From Halorubrum rutilum (GTDB lineage Archaea > Halobacteriota > Halobacteria > Halobacteriales > Haloferacaceae), in assembly GCF_024494565.1 (NCBI RefSeq), contig NZ_JANHDN010000003.1, forward strand, positions 1 to 64,000: a DNA stretch of 64,000 nucleotides. Reading direction: 5' to 3'. A program made the position numbers and the translations under genes. Under the pieces are notes generated by a model. The model saw only the letters and a list, made by a program, of their open reading frames with translations, made no database searches and was not told where the DNA came from. This document shows, piece by piece, positions 58,968 to 64,000 of the stretch (its first letter is position 1; each line of letters begins with the position of its first letter).

Positions 58968-59192
58968 GTTCACACTCGACTCTGACCGGGATGATCGGTG
59001 AGTACGCCTCATTGCGGAGAAGCATCGCCCGGAAACGCCGCTAAGCGGCGTTCCCTCGCTCTCTCACTGAGTCTGTCACAGCAAAAAATCCGCTACGATC
59101 GTGAAATGTGCGAACCCAACAGCTCGGTTAGTACGGAACGAGATTTGATTCGGCAACTACTGTAAAGCGCGAGGCTTTCTCCTCGATTCTCC

Positions 59193-59275
59193 GTAACTAC
59201 GCCTGCCTCGCGGCGCACGTCGACGAAGAGGATCTCACCGCGGGGAACGCCTGCGAGTGGTCGCCGGGAGGGTAG
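59193..59275 (+). pseudogene. 3' part of the split zinc-finger gene
   Basis: Reads NYACLAAHVDEEDLTAGNAC then EWSPGG-stop, the C-terminal portion of the protein started at 55985. Without a start codon; separated by 3078 bp of insertion sequences. Confidence 0.82.
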
Positions 59276-59354
59276 ATCGGGCGGACTCGAGAGGGATCGC
59301 GTGCTCTCCTCGCGCGAACATGCATTTAAGAACGTTGCCGAGCAACTCTCGATC

Positions 59355-59606
59355 ATGGCCGCAGAGATATCCGATCGGGTCCGAGAGATCGCGGAGGCGA
59401 ACGATCTTCCGGAGTCCGAAGTGTTCGAACGGGCACTCGAACGCGGTCTCGAGACCCTGTGGGAGGATATCGTTCTGAAACAGTACCTCGGCGAAGAGAT
59501 CGATCGCGAGGAAGCAATCGAACAGGTCGGGCGAGCGAAAGTCGAACGCGCGGAACGGGAACAGCGGGTCGTGGAAGAGGACATCGACTGGGGCCTGAAC
59601 GCGTGA
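59355..59606 (+). CDS. Antitoxin of a PIN toxin pair
   Basis: 83 residues starting MAAEISDRVREIAEANDLPE. EVFERALERGLETLWEDIVL then QYLGEEIDREEAIEQVGRAK is the usual helical DNA-binding and tail arrangement of UPF0175/VapB-like antitoxins. Overlaps the toxin gene by 4 bp (GTGA). Intact although its toxin is broken. Confidence 0.7.
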   Translation: MAAEISDRVREIAEANDLPESEVFERALERGLETLWEDIVLKQYLGEEIDREEAIEQVGRAKVERAEREQRVVEEDIDWGLNA

Positions 59607-59862
59607 CGCTCGCGGCCGTCTCCGACTCCGGACCACTCATTCGCCTCGCTGAGATCGACTCACTCGGGCTCCTTTTCGTGTTTGACGAGTTCTTCGTGCC
59701 GGAGACAGTCTACGCCGAGATCGAGGCGGGCGGCGTTCCGACCGGACTGGACGACTTGTCGTACGAACTCGTCGAGGCCGACGTGGACACAAAGGAAACG
59801 AGCGATCTGGATGCAGGTAAAGCGCGGCGATAACGGTCGCAAGAGAACGTGAAATAACTCTG
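59603..59862 (+). pseudogene. 5' part of a PIN toxin (DUF3368-type), frameshifted and split
   Basis: VSDSGPLIRLAEIDSLGLLF then VPETVYAEIEAGGVPTGLDD are the first acidic sites of a DUF3368-type PIN protein. A missing base near 59817 (GGTAAAGC where GGTGAAAGC fits) causes a stop at 59833; in the next frame AAITVAREREITL continues to the IS1341 end at 59863. The remainder lies at 61406. Confidence 0.78.
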
Positions 59863-59877
59863 GTGAACTACCCTACC

Positions 59878-61122
59878 CTACTCGCTCATGGCTGACGCCG
59901 TTCGCTCCTTGAGGGTAGGGCTTCCTGCTTCCACGACGCGCTTTGCAGACACAACCGCAGTGTCCGCAGGGAGCGCAGTCTCCACAGGCGTTGATTCGGA
60001 GTGTCCCACTCCTACTTCATCGAGACCGCGAGAAAGGATGTTCCACGCCGCGTTCGCGTCCCTGTCCGCCTCAAAACCGCAGGCGGGACAGGAGTGTTCA
60101 CGGACCCACAACGGCTTGTCCGTCGAGACGCCACAGGACGCGCACTCCTTGGTCGTCCCTCTCGGGTTGACCGCGACGAAGTGCGTCCCCTCTCGTTCGC
60201 ACTTGTATTCGAGCATCCGGAGGAACGTCCGCCACGCGGCAGACGCCGTGTTGCGGCTGTTCGACGGACTTTCCATCATCCCCTTCACGTTCAGGTCTTC
60301 GACCGCCACGAGGTCGTACTCCCGAGCGTAGTACGCCGAGAGTTTGTGCAGGAAGTCGCGGCGCTTCCGTCGGAGATCGGCGTGACACTCCGCGACGCGC
60401 CGCCGTTGCTTCTCGTAGTTGTTCGACCCGTGTTCTTTCCGTGAGAGCTTCCGTTGTTCGCGTTCCAAGCGGTTGCGCTCGCCGGAGAGGTCGAGCGACC
60501 CGACTGCCGTACCGTCGGTGTCGTGGGCGTACTTGAGTATCCCCACGTCGATGCCGACGCATTTCTCGGGATTCTCAGGCGGTTCGGGCGGTTCACGGTC
60601 CATTTTGACGCCGAAGGTGGCGAACCACTCGCCCGTCGGTTCCTTCTTGACCGTGACCTGTTTGAGCTTCGCGTCGTCGGGGATGGCGCGGTGGAGCCGA
60701 ATCGGTATGTCCGCGAGTTTCGAGAGTGACAGGACAGTCTGACCGCCCTTCTTGTCGAGCTTGAAGCCAGACTGACTGTACGTGAAACTGCGGAACTCCC
60801 GTGGCGGCTTCCACTTGAGTTGACCGACGCCGTAGCCGTTCTCCTTGAGTTTGGAGAGTCCTTTGAGGTTGTCGAACAGCCGTTCTACGACGGTTTGGAG
60901 AACTTTCGAGTACACATCGGAGAGGTCGTCCCACCACGTTTTGAGGTCGGGTAGTTCCGACCGTAGGGTGGTCATGGACGGCAGTTCGCCGTGTTCGTCT
61001 TGGTACTCGTTGAGCCGATAGAGCGTGTGGTTGTACAGTTGCCGACAAATATCTCGGTGGCGGTCCAACTCCTCGCGGTGGGTGTCGGACGGTTTGAGAC
61101 GGTATTTGTAGGCGTAGTACAT
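59878..61122 (-). CDS. tnpB: TnpB RNA-guided nuclease (IS1341 family), canonical active site
   Basis: 414 residues. RuvC-I CVGIDVGILKY, RuvC-II LVAVEDLNVKG, zinc finger CASCG … CPACG, RuvC-III DRDANAAWNIL. Complete. ATG start 3 bp after the small upstream gene. Close relative of the copies at 33306 and 45555. Confidence 0.9.
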   Translation of the reverse strand: MYYAYKYRLKPSDTHREELDRHRDICRQLYNHTLYRLNEYQDEHGELPSMTTLRSELPDLKTWWDDLSDVYSKVLQTVVERLFDNLKGLSKLKENGYGVGQLKWKPPREFRSFTYSQSGFKLDKKGGQTVLSLSKLADIPIRLHRAIPDDAKLKQVTVKKEPTGEWFATFGVKMDREPPEPPENPEKCVGIDVGILKYAHDTDGTAVGSLDLSGERNRLEREQRKLSRKEHGSNNYEKQRRRVAECHADLRRKRRDFLHKLSAYYAREYDLVAVEDLNVKGMMESPSNSRNTASAAWRTFLRMLEYKCEREGTHFVAVNPRGTTKECASCGVSTDKPLWVREHSCPACGFEADRDANAAWNILSRGLDEVGVGHSESTPVETALPADTAVVSAKRVVEAGSPTLKERTASAMSE

Positions 61123-61125
61123 CCG

Positions 61126-61245
61126 TTACTCTCGTTCCTCAATTAGCTCGTCCAACTGCTCTCGGACGAACGACGAGAGGTTGAGGTGTTGGTCCTCAAT
61201 CCACTCGTCTTGGTCCTCTCGGATGGTGATTGTCTTCCGTTTCAC
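61126..61245 (-). CDS. Small ribbon-helix-helix-like protein preceding tnpB
   Basis: 39 residues from GTG: MKRKTITIREDQDEWIEDQH followed by LNLSSFVREQLDELIEERE. Same family as 46787; the two are about 80% identical by eye. Lies within the element and ends 3 bp before tnpB. Likely autoregulator of the element. Confidence 0.72.
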   Translation of the reverse strand: MKRKTITIREDQDEWIEDQHLNLSSFVREQLDELIEERE

Positions 61246-61405
61246 CGTAATGCACACTATGCACATTATACTATAATAGTTTTGATGGAACGTTGGCCTG
61301 TGGGCCGAGCGTCGAACGTGTTTGAGGACTGTGCGGCGCTGTATCCCCTCCCTGCTCGCTCCTGTTGGTCGCTCGCTGAGGAAGGGGGATTAGCGCCTCA
61401 ATCAG

Positions 61406-61618
61406 CTAACGGACGATCTTGCAGCCCGTAGGTCGGCGTCTGACGACAGAATCGATGTACACGGGTCGGTCGGTGTCATCGCTCTTGCACACGGTCAGGG
61501 CCGACTCGATGCCGACGAGGCCGCTAGGCGTATGCGAGCGCTTCAGCGAGACACGAGTCTGTTTATCACTGATGCAGTGATCGAGAGCGGTATCGAACTG
61601 TTGGACGAAACGGGATAA
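61406..61618 (+). pseudogene. 3' part of the split PIN toxin
   Basis: Reads TDDLAARRSASDDRIDVHGS then VGVIALAHGQGRLDADEAAR and DTSLFITDAVIESGIELLDE. Third acidic site and C-terminal helices of a DUF3368-type PIN protein. Ends TAA at 61618. Confidence 0.8.
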
Positions 61619-61665
61619 CCCGACGAGAAAGCGATCGGGTCCTGCGCTCTACGATCCGGCCGTCG

Positions 61666-62853
61666 CTACTCGTTTCGCGGACTGCTCGGGTGGTAATCGG
61701 TGTCGTACTGCCCCGGGTTGCCGTCCACGCGGTCGGGGTTGATCCGGCCGGCAAGCAGCATGAAGTCGAGGACGGTGCAGTACAGCATCGCCTCGACGAC
61801 GGGGACGGCGCGCGGCGGGAGCACGGGGTCGTGGCGGCCGACGACCTGGACCTCCTTCTCCTCGCCGGTCTCCCAGTCGGCGGAGCGCTGCTTCTTCGGG
61901 ATGGAGGTTGGGGCGTGCCACGTCGCTTCGCCGTAGATCGGCTCGCCGGTCGTGATCCCACCCTGGAGGCCGCCGTGGTCGTTGCCGACCGGGACGGGGT
62001 CGCCCGCCTCGCTCTCGACGTGGTCGAACGACTCGCCGTCGTCGAACGTCCAGTCCTCGTTGCGGTCGCTGCCGGCGACGCGCACGGCGTCCTTCCCGAG
62101 TCCGTACTCGACGCCGGTCGTCGCGGGGATCGAGAACATCGCCTGCCCGAGTCGCGCGGGGAAGCTGTCGAATCGGGGCGCGCCGAGCCCGCGGGGAACG
62201 CCGCGGCACTCGAAGTAGATCGAGCCGCCGATGGAGTCGCCGCGCTCCTGGTACTCCTCGATCAGCTCCTGCATCTCGGCGGCCGCCTCGGGGTCGGCGC
62301 AGCGCACGTCGTTCTCCTCGCTGCGGTCGAGGAGCTGTTCGAAGCTCACCGGGTCCGCCTCCACGTCGCCGATGCGGTTGACGTGGGCCTTGATCTCGAC
62401 GTCGTACTCGGAGGCGTCGAGCACCTGCTCGGCGACCGCGCCCGCGGCGACCCAGTTCACCGTCTCGCGCGCGGAGGAGCGCCCGCCCCCGCCCCAGTTG
62501 CGCGTGCCGAACTTCGCCGAGTAGGTGTAGTCGCCGTGCGAGGGGCGCGGCGCCGTGACGTACGGCTCGTACTTGCCGGAGCGCGCGTCCTTGTTCTGGA
62601 TCACCATCCCGATCGGCGTCCCGGTGGTGTAGCCGTCCTGCACGCCGGAGTTGACGACGACCTCGTCGGGCTCGCCGCGCGAGGTCGTGATCATCGACTG
62701 GCCCGGCTTGCGTCGGTCGAGCTGCGCCTGGATCGCCTCCTCGTCGAGCTCGACCCCCGCGGGGACGCCCGAGACCGTCACGCCCATCGCGTCGCCGTGG
62801 CTCTCGCCGTACGTCGTCACCTGGAAGAGCCGCCCGAACCGGTTCCCGTTCAT
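61666..62853 (-). CDS. aroC: Chorismate synthase
   Basis: 395 residues starting MNGNRFGRLFQVTTYGESHG (an open extension to 62877 is less likely). GESHGDAMGVTVSGVPAGVE, RRKPGQSMITTSRGEPDEV, RPSHGDYTYSAKFGTRNWGG followed by GGRSSARETVNWVAAGAVAE and GNDHGGLQGGITTGEPI are AroC signatures for FMN and EPSP binding. Catalyses EPSP to chorismate, the last shikimate step. Standard length, chromosomal core gene. Codons typical of the G+C-rich host. Confidence 0.95.
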   Translation of the reverse strand: MNGNRFGRLFQVTTYGESHGDAMGVTVSGVPAGVELDEEAIQAQLDRRKPGQSMITTSRGEPDEVVVNSGVQDGYTTGTPIGMVIQNKDARSGKYEPYVTAPRPSHGDYTYSAKFGTRNWGGGGRSSARETVNWVAAGAVAEQVLDASEYDVEIKAHVNRIGDVEADPVSFEQLLDRSEENDVRCADPEAAAEMQELIEEYQERGDSIGGSIYFECRGVPRGLGAPRFDSFPARLGQAMFSIPATTGVEYGLGKDAVRVAGSDRNEDWTFDDGESFDHVESEAGDPVPVGNDHGGLQGGITTGEPIYGEATWHAPTSIPKKQRSADWETGEEKEVQVVGRHDPVLPPRAVPVVEAMLYCTVLDFMLLAGRINPDRVDGNPGQYDTDYHPSSPRNE

Positions 62854-62958
62854 ACCCGACCGTACGGCCGAGGGCATATAGGGGTTGCAATCCGCGCAAC
62901 CGGTCCCCCGGTCCTCGGCGGGCCGAGCGCCGCGGTCGACGCGGCCCGTCGACCCCGT

Positions 62959-64000
62959 TCAGGGCTCGGGCCGCGAGCCGAGCGTCACGTCGACGGTCTC
63001 CTCGGCTCCGTCGCGCACGACCGTGACCGCGACCGCGTCGCCGGGGCGCGTCTCCAAGGCGAGGTACTGCGCGAGGTCGGCGCGCTCGGCGATCGGCGCG
63101 CCGTCGAGCGCGACGACCGTGTCGCCGCCGGTCGGCACCGTCGCGCCCTCGACCGTCGTCTCGCCGTCGGCGCCGCGGAGCGCGCCGTCGGCCGGGCCGC
63201 CGTCCGCGACGTCGACGACGTAGACGCCGCGCGCCTCGGCGAGGCCGTTGCCCGCCGCCAGCAGCGGGTCGACCGGGAGCACGCTCACGCCGAGGTAGGA
63301 GTGCTCGTAGCTCCCGGTCTCGATCAGCCGGGGGACCACTCGATTCACGAGCCGGGCGGAGACGCCGAACCCGAGGTTCACCCCTCGCGTCGCGGTCGCG
63401 ACCCCGATCACGGTGCCGTCGAGGGTGACGATCGGGCCGCCGCTGTTGCCCGGGTTCAGCGCGGCGTCGGTCTGGATCGCGTCGGCGATCGAGAAGCGGC
63501 CCCGCGCCGTCGACGAGGCGGGGATCGTCCGGTTCCGACCGCTGACGATCCCCTGCGTCGCGGAGCCCTCCAAGCCGAGCGGCGCGCCGACGACGAGCAC
63601 CTCGGTGCCGATGGGCGGGAGGTCGGTCGCCACCGGGAGCGGGTCGCCGGGGAGCTCGCCGTCCAGCTCGACGACCGCGAGGTCGCTGTACGGGTCCCGA
63701 CCGACGACCGTCGCGTCGAGCCACGTCTCGTCGGCCGCCTGCACGCGGATCGTGTCCGGGTCACCGATGACGTGGTCGTTCGTGATCAGGTGGTCGGCGT
63801 CGTACAGGAAGCCCGAGCCCTGGCCGGCCGGGCCGCCCTCCGTCGGGCCGAAGACGGTGTCGCGGCGCTCCACGTACGTGCGGACCCGCGCCACGGAGGG
63901 CGCGACCGCGTCGTACACCTCGTCGTAGCCGGCCGCGTCGGCGTCGTCGAGCGGCGGCTCGACCTGCGGCCGCGCCGCGGAGACCGCGTCGCCGGGCGGC
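62959..64000 (-). CDS. HtrA/DegP-type serine protease with PDZ domain (5' end beyond window)
   Basis: Open from the window edge to the stop at 62959, so the N-terminus is missing. GSGFLYDADHLITNDHVIGD (His), YSDLAVVELDG (Asp) and ALNPGNSGGPIVTLDGTVIG (Ser) give the S1C triad. The last ~100 residues, with YLGVSVLPVDPLLAAGNGLA and VYVVDVADGGPADGALRG, form a PDZ domain. Quality-control protease at or outside the membrane; a signal or anchor would be in the missing part. Confidence 0.9.
   Translation of the reverse strand, partial: PPGDAVSAARPQVEPPLDDADAAGYDEVYDAVAPSVARVRTYVERRDTVFGPTEGGPAGQGSGFLYDADHLITNDHVIGDPDTIRVQAADETWLDATVVGRDPYSDLAVVELDGELPGDPLPVATDLPPIGTEVLVVGAPLGLEGSATQGIVSGRNRTIPASSTARGRFSIADAIQTDAALNPGNSGGPIVTLDGTVIGVATATRGVNLGFGVSARLVNRVVPRLIETGSYEHSYLGVSVLPVDPLLAAGNGLAEARGVYVVDVADGGPADGALRGADGETTVEGATVPTGGDTVVALDGAPIAERADLAQYLALETRPGDAVAVTVVRDGAEETVDVTLGSRPEP

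Larger units (their letters stand above)
57584..59162 (+). mobile_element. ISH-type DDE insertion sequence, 1579 bp, nested in IS1341
   Basis: Terminal inverted repeats CAGTAGTTGCCGAA (57584-57597) and its complement (59149-59162), flanked by the direct repeat TAAA (57580-57583 and 59163-59166). Contains one transposase gene, now broken. Without the MITE and its duplication it would be 1359 bp. Confidence 0.85.
56115..59192 (-). mobile_element. IS1341-type element (originally ~1495 bp) carrying a nested ISH element
   Basis: Right end TTGACATCCTCC with hairpin CGCGC-TGAA-GCGCG (56128-56141). Left end next to the minus-strand target GTTAC at 59193. The left-end hairpin (CCCCGCGC-TAAA-GCGCGAGG) has been split in its loop by the ISH element 57584-59162. 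Boundaries fixed by precise restoration of the zinc-finger gene. Confidence 0.85.
59863..61405 (-). mobile_element. IS1341-type element, 1543 bp, inserted in a PIN toxin gene
   Basis: Third copy of the family at 33291 and 45550. Right end GTGAACTACCC with the AGGGTAGGG hairpin, left end with GGCC-TGTG-GGCC and TTAGCGCCTC. Removing it joins ACTCTG to CTAACG and restores I-T-L-L-T-D-D-L-A-A-R. Minus-strand target CGTTAG. Confidence 0.85.

Noticed and set aside
61649..63724. 691-codon minus-strand frame across aroC and the protease gene
   Set aside because: Out of frame with both clearly recognised genes; Arg-rich low-complexity product caused by high third-position G+C.
1..64000. CRISPR array, rRNA or tRNA genes
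   Set aside because: No regularly spaced direct repeats and no stretch with rRNA or tRNA sequence was found on reading both strands.

Overview
This window comes from a haloarchaeon (class Halobacteria; a Haloferacales or Halorubrum-like host is my inference). The evidence is acidic Asp/Glu-rich proteins, G+C-rich codons, Tat lipoprotein signals, leaderless starts with a TATA-like box 25-30 bp upstream, and haloarchaeal families throughout: IS1341-type TnpB, ISH transposases, amphi-Trp, pRiA4b ORF-3-like and DUF433/DUF5615 proteins. I see no rRNA, tRNA or CRISPR array.

Layout. (1) 1-11.9 kb: a surface-glycan locus with an AT-rich methyltransferase, a Wzx-like flippase, a GT4 glycosyltransferase and five alkaline-phosphatase-superfamily enzymes, all ending in an L-G-Y-[LM]-E tail. 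(2) 11.9-12.95 kb: looks empty but holds a decayed IS6-type transposase. (3) 12.95-27 kb, minus strand: a conjugation-like type IV secretion module (small membrane protein, secreted protein, lipoprotein, VirB6-like, VirB3/PrgI-like and VirB4-like proteins in one overlapping operon, then a VirD4/TraG-like coupling ATPase). A prim-pol-like gene lies inside it on the plus strand. (4) 27-39.8 kb, mostly plus strand: an accessory block with an ArdC-like antirestriction metallopeptidase, a GHKL-ATPase/HExxH fusion, small zinc proteins, an OB-fold ssDNA-binding protein, a nucleotidyltransferase pair and several toxin-antitoxin modules. Four transcription units here start with the same structured leader: a GTTTGT box followed by a hairpin whose stem sequence changes but keeps pairing. 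(5) 40-48.4 kb: chromosomal-type genes (NUDIX, HTH, epimerase, amphi-Trp) mixed with toxin-antitoxin pairs. (6) 48.5-61.6 kb: a core segment (PAPS-reductase-like PP-loop protein, sixth AP enzyme, ZIP transporter) loaded with IS200/IS605 elements. (7) 61.6-64 kb: aroC and a partial HtrA-type protease.

The IS200/IS605 (IS1341) load is the most striking physical feature. There are six full or nearly full tnpB genes, one 5'-truncated copy and two ~0.5 kb mini-elements that keep only the ends and the last part of tnpB. Several insertions split a host gene whose halves rejoin exactly: pRiA4b-like, zinc-finger and PIN-toxin genes, and one insertion falls on a stop codon. At 55.98-59.28 kb four levels are nested: a zinc-finger gene, an IS1341 element, an ISH element in the loop of its left-end hairpin, and a 212-bp MITE inside the ISH transposase.

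The working model for 12-40 kb is an integrated or plasmid-derived conjugative element. Its transfer genes read one way, and a block resembling a bacterial leading region (antirestriction, ssDNA binding, TA) reads the other. I found neither relaxase nor integrase, so mobility of the element is unproven.
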